DNA from: an uncultured Alphaproteobacteria bacterium | GTDB lineage: Bacteria; Pseudomonadota; Alphaproteobacteria; Caulobacterales; Caulobacteraceae | Length of the DNA stretch: 35,803 nt | NCBI GenBank assembly: GCA_903909375.1 | Contig: CAIVVM010000033.1 | Coordinates: forward strand, 1 to 35,803 | Direction of reading: 5' to 3' | Part shown: in pieces, positions 8,602 through 16,720 of the stretch | Position numbering within the stretch: position 1 is the stretch's first letter | How the letters are laid out: each line of letters starts with the position of its first letter | The notes under the pieces: model-generated | Told to the model about the DNA's origin: nothing | Databases searched by the model: none | Seen by the model: only the letters and a program-made list of their open reading frames with translations | Made by a program: the position numbers and the translations under genes

Positions 8602-9039
8602 CTGACCGGGGCTCCGTCTCGTATGCGGCCTTATGGCTCCTGGAGTCGGGAATGTCATCCGGGCGCGCTGACGTCTTCGGGAGGTTGCACGATCTTTGCA
8701 GTTCCCGGTCTGAAATGCAGCCAAAGGTCCCAGAATGGGAGCGATCAGCATGATGACCGGTTCCAGACTCAGAAATCAGGCGCGACCCGATCGTACTCAA
8801 AATCGGGTGAAAGTTCGCCCGAATATGGTTTCCCAGATCTTTAGTAAATGTTCGCGGGATCGAGGCGAAGAACTGTCAGAATCCGCGGAATTAACGGATT
8901 CAGGACGAATTTCTGGGAATATCATCTCAGGCAGCACCCAAAAAGAGGTGACGCCGGGGTGTTTTTTCGGACCAGATGATACAGCGATGTTCAAGTTGGG
9001 AGACGGCGTGAGTCCGTGTGGCTCCGAGGCGAGCCGCCC
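8602..9039. promoter_or_regulatory. 438-bp intergenic leader with five GANTC sites
   Basis: No convincing gene lies here; the open frame at 8735-9043 has no family character. GANTC motifs occur at 8643 (GAGTC), 8766 (GACTC), 8879 (GAATC), 8897 (GATTC) and 9010 (GAGTC). This is the methylation site of the cell-cycle methylase CcrM in Caulobacterales. Two of them form the inverted repeat GAATCCG-N9-CGGATTC at 8879-8901. The region separates the divergent gene at 8601 from the PEP-CTERM gene at 9040 and must hold the promoters of both. A short frame, GTG 9008 to TGA 9043, follows GGGAGA and overlaps the next ATG. Confidence 0.4.
8879..8901. promoter_or_regulatory. Inverted repeat GAATCCG-N9-CGGATTC
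   Basis: A perfect 7-bp inverted repeat with a 9-bp centre, about 140 bp before the PEP-CTERM gene. Each arm contains a GANTC methylation site. It may be an operator or a methylation-sensitive promoter element; no binding protein can be named. Confidence 0.35.
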
Positions 9040-10296
9040 ATGACCACGATCCATTTTGATACCCCGCCCGCCCGTAGACCGGCCCTGCCGGTAAGCCTGC
9101 TCGCCTGGCTATGGCCTGAACCGCTGAGATCCAAGCGTAGACGCGGTGGCGTGCTTTGGTGCTTTGCGTCGGTCGCTGCGATCTGGCACGGACCCTTGCA
9201 GCGCGATTTCACCCGCGCGAAGCCGATGGGGCAAGGCGGTCGGCATTCCAACCGGTCGCTGGATCGTTTCCTGTCGCGCTGGTGGCGCGTGAGCTGGTTG
9301 TGGGCCTGGATGTGGCCGGGCCGCCTGCTGGGCCCCGACGGCGAGATTTGCCCCCTGGTTCCCTGGCATCCGGCACTGCAGGCGCAGGTGTGCGACGTGG
9401 AGCCCGGGCGTCGCCGCAGGGTCCGGCGCGGCATGCTTGCGGGAATGATGATGTTTGCCGCCGCCCTGGCTGCGCCGACCCTGATGGAAGGCGACAGTGT
9501 GCTGGATGGCGGACGTCTGAGTGCGTTTCTAGGTGGCGGTGGCGCGGCTGAGGCCGGTTCCGGCGGTACAGGCGGCCAGGGCAGCGGTAGCGGCGCGGGC
9601 GACCCTGGCGCCGGCCCGGGCCCTGGACAGACAGGCCCCCTGGCGACCTTCAACCCGGGGAATCTGATCCCGCCCGAGACACAGAATTCCGGCCTGGACT
9701 CGGGTCAACCCCCGCTTTCTGGCGGCGGGACGGGTTCGGGCGACGGTGCGGGCTCCGGTGAGGGCGCGGGCCCGACTGGTGGCGAGGGCGGCAGCGAGGG
9801 CGGTCTTACCTTCCTTGATTCCCCGACAGGCGGCGGCGCCGGCGTTGGTGACGGTCTCGGCTTTGGCTTTGGCGGAGGTTCCGGTGGTGGTGGCGGCGGA
9901 GCTGGCTCCGGTGGCATCGGTGGCGGTGGCGGTGGCGGTGGTGTTGGTGGTGGTCCCGGTCCGGGAGGTGGTGATCTGCCTACAGGACCCGGCGAAGAAA
10001 CCCCGAGATCCGGCGGCGACGACCCCTTCGGCCCGCCCGACGCGCCAGATGATCCTTTTGAAATGCCCAAGGACAGTCCTGCGCCGCCTGCGGGTTCGCC
10101 CGGTGGTCCGGCGGGACCGTTCGGCGGTGGCGGCATCCCCTTGTTTGACGGGCCTCAAGGGGGCGGCGGTGGGCCACTGGACGCCCCCCTGGCGCCGGTG
10201 CCCGAGCCGCAGACCTGGGCGATGATGATCCTGGGATTTGGCGCGGTCGGCTATCTGATCCGCAGGCGCCGCGCCCGGAGCCACGTCCACGCCTGA
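9040..10296 (+). CDS. Glycine-rich PEP-CTERM (PEPxxWAM) surface protein
   Basis: A 418-aa protein whose last 33 residues form a complete sorting signal: PVPEPQTWAMM, a hydrophobic helix ILGFGAVGYLI, then RRRRAR. This is the alphaproteobacterial PEPxxWAM form, recognised by exosortase-type transpeptidases that process exported surface or matrix proteins. Residues ~165-330 are low complexity, Gly-rich with Ser, Pro and Asp. The N-terminus is odd: ~130 polar, Trp- and Arg-rich residues precede the only hydrophobic export-like segment (GMLAGMMMFAAALAAPTL, ~131-148). Either this is a long cytosolic head with an internal anchor, or the true start is ATG 9433. GAGGCGAG 6 nt before ATG 9040 supports the long form. 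No exosortase gene lies in the window. Confidence 0.75.
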   Translation: MTTIHFDTPPARRPALPVSLLAWLWPEPLRSKRRRGGVLWCFASVAAIWHGPLQRDFTRAKPMGQGGRHSNRSLDRFLSRWWRVSWLWAWMWPGRLLGPDGEICPLVPWHPALQAQVCDVEPGRRRRVRRGMLAGMMMFAAALAAPTLMEGDSVLDGGRLSAFLGGGGAAEAGSGGTGGQGSGSGAGDPGAGPGPGQTGPLATFNPGNLIPPETQNSGLDSGQPPLSGGGTGSGDGAGSGEGAGPTGGEGGSEGGLTFLDSPTGGGAGVGDGLGFGFGGGSGGGGGGAGSGGIGGGGGGGGVGGGPGPGGGDLPTGPGEETPRSGGDDPFGPPDAPDDPFEMPKDSPAPPAGSPGGPAGPFGGGGIPLFDGPQGGGGGPLDAPLAPVPEPQTWAMMILGFGAVGYLIRRRRARSHVHA

Positions 10297-10377
10297 GGGC
10301 GGCGCCGGAATTTGGCGATGGCCATGCGCGGTCGTGGTGCTAGGCTCTCCAGACAAAGACGTCAGGGGGATCCGCGC

Positions 10378-11127
10378 ATGAACCGTAGATGGATGATGGC
10401 CGCCGTTGCCGTCGTGGCGCTGGGCGCAGGATCCGTCCAGGCAGCTGTCCCGGCCAATGTCGCCGCTGCGCTTGCTGACAAGGCCAGGCCGGCCGAGGAC
10501 AGCGCGCGAGACGTGGCGCGCAAGCCCGGCGAGCTGCTGGCGATGGGCGAGATCAAGACCGGCGGCAAAGTCGTCGATCTGGTGATGGGCGGTGGCTACT
10601 TCACGCGCATCCTGTCGGGCGTAGTGGGCCCCAAGGGGCAGGTCATTGGCTACCAGCCGGCCGAGTTCATTCAGTTCCAGGCCAGCTATGGCGAGAACCA
10701 GAAGAAGGTGGCTGCCGCGTACGCCAATGTGGTTCCGCTGATCTCGACCTTTGGCGCGCTCGACCTGCCGGACGGTGTGGATCTGGTGCTGACCGTGCAG
10801 AACTATCACGATCTGTATCTGAAACCTTTCCCGGCCGACACGGCGACGAAGGTGAACGCCGAGGTGTTCAAGTCGCTGAAGCCCGGCGGCATCTATCTGA
10901 TCGTCGACCACACCGCTTTGGCAGGCTCGGGCCTTGAGGCGGCGGACAAGATCCACCGGATCGATCCTGCGATCGTTCGCAGGGAGGTTGAGGCCGCCGG
11001 TTTCAAGCTGGAGGCCGAGAGCGCCATGCTGGCCGTGCCGGAAGATCCGAAGACCGCCAACGTGTTCTCGCCAGCCATTCGTGGCAAGACCGATCAGTTC
11101 GTGATGAAGTTCCGCAAGCCCAGGTAG
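10378..11127 (+). CDS. Exported SAM-methyltransferase-like protein
   Basis: A 249-aa protein with a signal peptide (MNRRWMMAAVAVVALGAGSVQA) followed by a class I methyltransferase-like fold. KVVDLVMGGGYFTRILSGVVGPKGQVIGY (~63-90) matches SAM-binding motif I and strand 2. DLVLTVQNYHDLY stands at motif IV, and LKPGGIYLIVDH is the usual post-IV strand. This group is annotated as predicted methyltransferases with an export signal. Since SAM is not known to be available in the periplasm, the role is unclear and catalysis is not assured. AGGGGGA lies 8 nt before ATG 10378. It follows the PEP-CTERM gene by 81 bp and converges with the peptidase 6 bp away. Confidence 0.8.
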   Translation: MNRRWMMAAVAVVALGAGSVQAAVPANVAAALADKARPAEDSARDVARKPGELLAMGEIKTGGKVVDLVMGGGYFTRILSGVVGPKGQVIGYQPAEFIQFQASYGENQKKVAAAYANVVPLISTFGALDLPDGVDLVLTVQNYHDLYLKPFPADTATKVNAEVFKSLKPGGIYLIVDHTALAGSGLEAADKIHRIDPAIVRREVEAAGFKLEAESAMLAVPEDPKTANVFSPAIRGKTDQFVMKFRKPR

Positions 11128-11133
11128 GTCTGA

Positions 11134-13335
11134 TCACTTCAGTTTGCGGTCGAAGAAGTCCAGCGTCTGCATTGCCCGGTGCTTGCGGTTGGTGGGCGTC
11201 CATCCGCCGCGGTGCCGTAGACCTGGATAGACCATGGTCTCAAACGGCGTCCCCGCAGCCTGAAGGGCGAAAAGCGCGCGGGTGGTGTGGTCGAAGGTGA
11301 CGTTGTCATCGGCCATGCCGTGAATGATCAGCAGCGATCCGGCCTTCAGCCGTGGTAGCCGCGACACCACCTCCGAGGCTGCATACCCGGCCGGGTTATC
11401 GGCAGGCGTGCCCATGTAGCGCTCGGTGTAGTGGGTGTCGTAGAGTTTCCAGTCGGTGACCGGCGCGCCGGCGACTCCCGCCTTGAACGGCGTATCCGGC
11501 GCGGTCAGCAACAGAAGCGTCATGTAGCCTCCGTAGGACCATCCCGTGACCCCGATCCTGGCCTTGTCCACGTATGGCAGGCTTTGCAGGTAACGGGCGC
11601 CAGCGATCTGGTCGTCGACCTCCAGCTGGCCCATCTTGCGGTCAAGCACCGTTTTGAAGGCCGCACTTCGGTTTGCCGAGCCGCGATTGTCCAGCTCGAA
11701 CAGGATGTAGCCGGCATCCAGCAAGATCTGGTCTTCCGGCGACGCCCAGGCCTTCTGCACCATCTGGGCGCTCGGCCCGCCATAGACCGAGACGATCACA
11801 GGGTAGGTCCTGGCCGGATCGAACCCCGGTGGTGTCCGCATGGACCAGTAGAGATCCTGGCCGTCGGCCGCCTTGATGGTTCCGAATCCCGGTTCACGCA
11901 GGTTTGCGACGTAGGGCCAGTAGGGATGTCCCGGCTTCAGCGCGTTTTCCTCGATCCAGCGCACCCGCGTCCCGTCCGATTGATAGAGCGCGGTCTGGGG
12001 CGGGGTCTTCGGATCGGTGTAGGTTCCGACGAACGCGCCACCCTTGTGGGCGACCGTCACGCCCCACAGGCCGCCCGCCGCCGTCAGCGCTCGGGGTTCA
12101 ACCGGCTTTGCATAGGAGACGGCGTACACACGGTTTTCGATAGGTGTGTCCCGCGAGGCCGAGAAGATGACCGTGGATCTGGCCTCGTCTACGCCCTCAA
12201 TCTCAGCCACTGGCCAGTCACCCCGTGTGACCTGCCGGATCAGCGTCCCGTCCGCGGCATAGAGGTAGATATGGACATAGCCTGACCGTTCGGAGGTCCA
12301 GAGGAACGATCCTCCGGTCAGCGGGCGGAAATCATCGGTGAGGTCGACCCAGTGCGGGCTGGTCTCGGTAAGGATCACACGGCCTTTGCCGGTGGCCGGA
12401 TCAACGGCCAGCAGATCGAGCCGTCGCTGGTCTCGCGTCTGACGCTGCACGTAGAGGGTCTTGCCATCCTTCGACCAGTTGACTCGCGCCAGATAGATGT
12501 CCGGATTTTCGCCTAGATCCACCTTGATGCGCGAGCCGGTCAGCGGCTGCACATAGAGTTCCACACGGACATTGGGCCGACCGGGGCGGGGGAAGCGTTG
12601 CGGGACGACATTGGCCCCTGTGGCGTTGACTTCAGGTCGGTCCACGATGTCCACGCCGGTCTGGTCCACAAAGGCCAGCGCAACAGCCCGATCATCCGGA
12701 CTCCACCAATAGCCGGTGTAGCGCTGTATCTCCTCCTGGGCGATGAAATCCGCAGTGGCCCAGCTCTTCAGCTCGGTTCCACCCTCGGTGAGGGCGCGCT
12801 CGGTCCCGCCGGTGACCGGCGTGATGTAGAGGTTGTCGTCCCGGACATAGGACACATAACCGCCTCTGGGTGAGATCTTGGCGTCGATCTCGTCGCCGGG
12901 GGTCGTGGTCACCTGTCGGGCCGTTCCGGAGTTCACATCATAGAGCCAGATGTCGCCTTCGACCGGGGCCAGGATCACCCGGCCCAGACTGTCCCAGGCG
13001 TAGTCGATGACACCGCGTGTGGCGACGCCGAGGCGTTCACGTCGCGCCTTCTCCGCCTCCGAAAGATCGCGTTCGGTCGGCGCCAGCTTCTTGCCGTCCA
13101 GCAGCATCCGCGGCTCGCCTCCGGCCACGTCGGCGACCCACAGGTCGGTAACCCTCAGGTCGTCGGCGCGGGTCTTGATGTAGGTGACAGACTTGCCGTC
13201 TGGCGACAGCTTCACGCCCCGCGCGCGCGGTCCGGAAATGTCGGGACTCTCGAAGATGCGCTGGGCAGGCAGGTTTTCGGCCATGGCGGGGGCTGCAATG
13301 ATCAGGGCCGCAAGAGCGGCGGTGGTGAGTTTCAT
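11134..13335 (-). CDS. S9B dipeptidyl peptidase IV family serine peptidase, exported
   Basis: A 733-aa periplasmic peptidase that should release N-terminal dipeptides. A signal peptide (LAALIIAAPAMAEN) is followed by a long beta-propeller (WSPDD and SKDGK blades) and a C-terminal alpha/beta hydrolase. The catalytic triad can be placed: S600 in GWSYGGYM, D676 in HGMADDNV, and H708 in YPGLRHRG. The N-terminal-amine-binding Glu pair of DPP-IV enzymes is present in FIAQEEIQRYTGYWWSPDD (~200). The stretch after the catalytic His (RGGWTPTNRKH) differs from the usual short form. Length is typical of bacterial DPP-IV. It is probably a single-gene unit, convergent with the methyltransferase-like gene. 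Confidence 0.92.
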   Translation of the reverse strand: MKLTTAALAALIIAAPAMAENLPAQRIFESPDISGPRARGVKLSPDGKSVTYIKTRADDLRVTDLWVADVAGGEPRMLLDGKKLAPTERDLSEAEKARRERLGVATRGVIDYAWDSLGRVILAPVEGDIWLYDVNSGTARQVTTTPGDEIDAKISPRGGYVSYVRDDNLYITPVTGGTERALTEGGTELKSWATADFIAQEEIQRYTGYWWSPDDRAVALAFVDQTGVDIVDRPEVNATGANVVPQRFPRPGRPNVRVELYVQPLTGSRIKVDLGENPDIYLARVNWSKDGKTLYVQRQTRDQRRLDLLAVDPATGKGRVILTETSPHWVDLTDDFRPLTGGSFLWTSERSGYVHIYLYAADGTLIRQVTRGDWPVAEIEGVDEARSTVIFSASRDTPIENRVYAVSYAKPVEPRALTAAGGLWGVTVAHKGGAFVGTYTDPKTPPQTALYQSDGTRVRWIEENALKPGHPYWPYVANLREPGFGTIKAADGQDLYWSMRTPPGFDPARTYPVIVSVYGGPSAQMVQKAWASPEDQILLDAGYILFELDNRGSANRSAAFKTVLDRKMGQLEVDDQIAGARYLQSLPYVDKARIGVTGWSYGGYMTLLLLTAPDTPFKAGVAGAPVTDWKLYDTHYTERYMGTPADNPAGYAASEVVSRLPRLKAGSLLIIHGMADDNVTFDHTTRALFALQAAGTPFETMVYPGLRHRGGWTPTNRKHRAMQTLDFFDRKLK

Positions 13336-13442
13336 ATCCGACGTTGAACAGGCTCAGTCGCGGCTTGGCAATCGCGGCGGGGGGGCCGGTGTAAAATCGC
13401 TGGCGCCTTGAACCCGGGCGCAAGGCATGCGACCTCCCGGAC

Positions 13443-13694
13443 ATGAGCGAAGAGACCATTCCCGCCCTTCCCGACCGCCTGAGCGTCAATCCGGACAGCC
13501 CGTTCTATGACGAGGCTATCCTGCAACGGAACGTCGGCGTGCGTTTCAAGGGTCAGGACAAGACCAACGTAGAGGAATACTGCGTCAGCGAGGGCTGGGT
13601 GCGGCTGTCTGTCGGCGCGTCAAAGGACCGACACGGCAATCCGCTGACCATGAAGCTTCAGGGACCGGTAGAGCCCTATTTCCGCGAAGGCTGA
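13443..13694 (+). CDS. DUF3297 family protein
   Basis: An 83-aa soluble protein matching the DUF3297 pattern. It has DRLSVNPDSPFYDE at the N-terminus, then GVRFKGQDKTNVEEYCVSEGWVRL and DRHGNPLTMKLQGPVEPYF. The family is widespread in Proteobacteria and conserved at this length; its function is not known to me. There is no clear ribosome site directly before the ATG (CCTCCCGGAC). A -10-like TAAAAT stands at 13392-13397 without a good -35. It converges with the CorC-type gene, 5 bp apart. Confidence 0.85.
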   Translation: MSEETIPALPDRLSVNPDSPFYDEAILQRNVGVRFKGQDKTNVEEYCVSEGWVRLSVGASKDRHGNPLTMKLQGPVEPYFREG

Positions 13695-13699
13695 TCTCG

Positions 13700-14998
13700 T
13701 CAGTCGTCGTCCCGCGCTGGCAGCGGTTCGATCCTCAGGCGGGTAAGCCGTGCGCCCTTGCGCGCCTCCACAGTGAAGCGGTGGTTGTGGAAGGTGAAGG
13801 TCTGACCGACCTCGGGGATCGACTCGGCCTCATGGATCAGTAGCCCTGCGATCGTCACGGCCTCCTCGTCCGGCAGTTCCCAGTTCATGGCACGGTTCAG
13901 ATCGCGGATGGTCACCGAGCCTTCGACCAGGAATGAACCGTCGTCGTCAGGTTTCACGCCGGCGGCCACCGTGTCGTGTTCGTCCTCGATCTCGCCGACG
14001 ATCTCCTCGAGGATGTCTTCAAGGGTGATCAGACCCTGGATGGCGCCGTATTCGTCGACGACGAGCGCAAAGTGGTTCTGGGCCTTCAGGAACGCAGCCA
14101 GCTGATCCTTGAGCGATGTTGTCTCCGGCACAAACCATGGCGCGCGAAGGATGGCCGGGATATCCAGCGCGTCGATCCGGCCGTCATTCTGAGCCAAGGC
14201 GCCCAGCAGATCCTTGACGTGCAGGATGCCTATGATGTTTTCGGGTTCATTGCGGTAGATCGGCAACCGGGTGTGCTTGCTCTCCAACGCCTCGGCCAGG
14301 ATGCGCCGGGGCGGCAGTCCGCCATCGACCGTCATCATCGAGCGGCGGTGGACCATCACCTCGGTCACATCCATCTCGGCCAGATCAAGAACCCCGCCCA
14401 GCATGTCGCGGTCCCGGGTCTCCACCAGGCCTTCGGAGTAGTGATATTCTACCGAGCCGCGGATCTCCTCGTGAGCAGCCAGGACATCCGTCTCCATGTC
14501 GAGTTTGATACCGAAGGGGCGCAGCGTCTGGCGCACGATCCATTGGGCGGTCCGGGCCAGTGGCCCGAAGATCCGCACGGTCCAGTAGGTCGGGATCGAA
14601 AGCGTACGCGCCACATCATCCGGCCGGGCGATGGCCAGCGTCTTGGGCAGGATTTCGGCGAACACCACGACCAGCACGGTCATGACTCCGGTGGCGATCA
14701 GGGGGCCGGCGACGGACCCCGCCGGAAAGAGAGACGTCAGCACGGCCGTCGTCAGGGCCGAGGCGAAGATATTCAGGACGTTGTTCGACAGCAGGATCGC
14801 GCCGATCATGTTCTCCTGGTCGCCGATCAGCCGGTTGACGCGGCGCGCTGCGCGGTCGCCGTCCCGCTCCAGTTGGTGCATGCGGCCCCGCGAAGCCGCA
14901 GTCATCGAGGTTTCCGCCGCCGAGATCAGACCGGAGAGCGTGAGCAGAACGACCAGCGTTGGCGCCAGGGCGAGCAGGGTGGCCAGAACCGTATTCAA
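13700..14998 (-). CDS. CNNM/CorC-HlyC family membrane transporter with CBS domains
   Basis: A 432-aa inner-membrane protein. Residues 1-~190 are a DUF21/CNNM region with several membrane segments and the conserved LLSNNVLNI and [10 protein letters not shown] motifs. Next come two CBS domains (~200-330; [53 protein letters not shown]), then a CorC_HlyC C-terminal domain ([14 protein letters not shown]...). The family is linked to Mg/Co efflux and divalent-ion handling. Translation starts at TTG 14998: the TTG overlaps the aroB stop as TTGA, and a strong GGAGGGAG lies 7 nt upstream. It is the last gene of the aroK-aroB unit. No other start gives the complete first helix. Confidence 0.92.
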   Translation of the reverse strand: MNTVLATLLALAPTLVVLLTLSGLISAAETSMTAASRGRMHQLERDGDRAARRVNRLIGDQENMIGAILLSNNVLNIFASALTTAVLTSLFPAGSVAGPLIATGVMTVLVVVFAEILPKTLAIARPDDVARTLSIPTYWTVRIFGPLARTAQWIVRQTLRPFGIKLDMETDVLAAHEEIRGSVEYHYSEGLVETRDRDMLGGVLDLAEMDVTEVMVHRRSMMTVDGGLPPRRILAEALESKHTRLPIYRNEPENIIGILHVKDLLGALAQNDGRIDALDIPAILRAPWFVPETTSLKDQLAAFLKAQNHFALVVDEYGAIQGLITLEDILEEIVGEIEDEHDTVAAGVKPDDDGSFLVEGSVTIRDLNRAMNWELPDEEAVTIAGLLIHEAESIPEVGQTFTFHNHRFTVEARKGARLTRLRIEPLPARDDD

Positions 14999-16107
14999 GG
15001 GATAGCTCCCTCCAGGAGCAGGAAATCGCGAACCGCGTTTGCATCCACGTTTCGGGCGACAAAGGCATCGCCAAGGCCGTGGGCGAGAATGAAGGTCAGC
15101 CGACCGGCCTCGGCTTTCTTGTCCTGAGACATGTGGGCGATCATCCGCTCCGCCCGGAACGGGTGACCGGCAACCTCGGACATCCGGGTGGGGAGCCCGG
15201 CTGCGGCAATGGCGCGGGTGGCCCGCTGGGCGTCCTGTCCCGTGATCAGCCCCAGCGAGGCCGAGAAGCGGAACGCCAGCGCCATGCCTGCGCCGACCGC
15301 CTCACCGTGCCGTAGCCCGTCGCCATAGCCGTTCTCCGCCTCCAGAGCGTGGGCGAAGGTGTGGCCAAGGTTCAGCAGCGCGCGTCGACCTTGCTCGCGC
15401 TCATCCTCGGCGACGATCCCGGCCTTCATTTCCACCGAGCGCCCAACGGCGTGGATCAGCACCGACGGATCCCGGGCGATCACTGCGGCGCCATTTGTTT
15501 CCAGCCACTCGAAGAACGCCATATCACCGAGCAAGCCGTACTTTATCACCTCGGCGTAGCCGGCCCGCATCTCACGGACGGGCAGGGTGCCCAGAACGTC
15601 CAGGTCCGCCAGGACCAGGCGCGGCTGGTGGAAGGCGCCGACCAGGTTCTTGCCGCGCACGGTGTCGATGGCGGTCTTGCCACCCACGGAACTGTCGACC
15701 TGAGCCAGCAGGGTGGTGGGGATCTGCACAAAGTCGATCCCGCGCTTGTAGATGGCGGCCGCAAAGCCCGCGAGATCGCCCACCACGCCGCCCCCGAAAG
15801 CGGTGATCAGATCCCCCCGGTCCAGTTCCAGCGCGAGAAGTCGGTCCGATACGTCGGCCAACCCCTCGAAACTCTTGGTCTGTTCGCCGGGCGCCACGAT
15901 CACCGGCAGGGCTTCGACGCCAGCCTTGGCCAGCGAGGCCGTCAATCGTACGCCGTGCAGGGCCCAGACGGTCTCGTCGCTGACCACGGCCGTGCGGCCA
16001 CGCGACTGGAACGGCGCAATCAGATGGCCGGCGGCGTCCAGCAGACCCTGGCCGACCTGGACTTCGTAGGCGCGATCCCCCAGTCCAACGGCGATGGTGC
16101 GGTTCAT
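14995..16107 (-). CDS. aroB: 3-dehydroquinate synthase
   Basis: A 370-aa cytosolic enzyme of the shikimate pathway, converting DAHP to 3-dehydroquinate with NAD and a divalent metal. The NAD/substrate motifs are all present: [72 protein letters not shown] and [10 protein letters not shown]. The last two carry the metal-binding His residues, and the Glu ligand lies in the GYAEVIK stretch. Its ATG overlaps the aroK stop (ATGA) and its own stop overlaps the next gene's TTG, so the three genes are translationally coupled. Length is standard. Confidence 0.98.
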   Translation of the reverse strand: MNRTIAVGLGDRAYEVQVGQGLLDAAGHLIAPFQSRGRTAVVSDETVWALHGVRLTASLAKAGVEALPVIVAPGEQTKSFEGLADVSDRLLALELDRGDLITAFGGGVVGDLAGFAAAIYKRGIDFVQIPTTLLAQVDSSVGGKTAIDTVRGKNLVGAFHQPRLVLADLDVLGTLPVREMRAGYAEVIKYGLLGDMAFFEWLETNGAAVIARDPSVLIHAVGRSVEMKAGIVAEDEREQGRRALLNLGHTFAHALEAENGYGDGLRHGEAVGAGMALAFRFSASLGLITGQDAQRATRAIAAAGLPTRMSEVAGHPFRAERMIAHMSQDKKAEAGRLTFILAHGLGDAFVARNVDANAVRDFLLLEGAIP

Positions 16108-16652
16108 TCGACAGACTCACCCAGATGATCGGCCAGCGCCTTGACCACCGCCATCACGGTAACCTGATGGGCAGTGTCGCCCGTTTCAACGACGATATCG
16201 GCCTCGGCATAAGCCGGATAGCGCGCCGCCGCTTGCTCCCTGAGAACCTCCAGCGGGTCCTTGCCGATCAGCAGGGGGCGTGTCTCCTTGCGTCCGACGC
16301 GGCGCGCCAGGACCTCAAGATCAGCTTTCAGCCAGACGGACACAGCGCGGTCCTTGATGATCTCACGGGTTTCCGGACTCATGAATGCGCCGCCGCCGGT
16401 GGCCAGGATGACGGGCGGCCCTTCCAGCAATCGGGCAATCACCCTGCGTTCACCGTCGCGGAACGCCCCTTCGCCGAGATCAGCGAAGATCTCGGGTATC
16501 GACCGTCCGGCCGCGGTTTCCACCTCGGTGTCGGCGTCGCGGAATGGCAGGTCCAGGAGGGCGGCCAGACGCCGACCGACGCTCGACTTGCCGACCCCCA
16601 TGAGGCCGACGAGTGCGATGGTGCGGCGGCGAAGCGGTTCGTAGCGGTCCAT
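16104..16652 (-). CDS. aroK: Shikimate kinase
   Basis: A 182-aa cytosolic kinase that phosphorylates shikimate at the 3-hydroxyl with ATP. The P-loop GLMGVGKSS (Walker A), the shikimate-binding RDADTEVE (Asp pair), the GGGAF loop and the R-rich lid segment [12 protein letters not shown] are all visible. The open frame extends to 17390, but that extension is an Arg/Pro-rich shadow of the opposite gene. ATG 16652 matches the family start. There is no recognisable ribosome site just upstream, so the start or a short leader is uncertain. First gene of the aroK-aroB-CorC unit, divergent from the gene at 16721. Confidence 0.97.
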   Translation of the reverse strand: MDRYEPLRRRTIALVGLMGVGKSSVGRRLAALLDLPFRDADTEVETAAGRSIPEIFADLGEGAFRDGERRVIARLLEGPPVILATGGGAFMSPETREIIKDRAVSVWLKADLEVLARRVGRKETRPLLIGKDPLEVLREQAAARYPAYAEADIVVETGDTAHQVTVMAVVKALADHLGESVE

Positions 16653-16720
16653 AAACAATGCAGGCTTTACACGAGGTCGCGCCCTCGCGCCAACGCCGGG
16701 CGTTGGAGTATGTTGAAAGC

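Noticed and set aside
8735..9043. 102-codon frame before the PEP-CTERM gene
   Set aside because: No ribosome site at its start and no family character; only its last 11 codons (from GTG 9008) have a plausible start signal.
9535..9990. GGTGGC-rich DNA as a possible minisatellite or CRISPR
   Set aside because: No constant repeat length or spacers; it is glycine-codon low complexity inside a coding frame.
9529..10956. 475-codon minus-strand frame opposite the PEP-CTERM and methyltransferase-like genes
   Set aside because: It spans two well-supported plus-strand genes and the Ala/Thr/Arg-rich product comes from antisense glycine codons.
13976..15127. 383-codon plus-strand frame over the CorC-type gene
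   Set aside because: Shadow frame rich in Gln, His and Arg; crosses the aroB/CorC junction.
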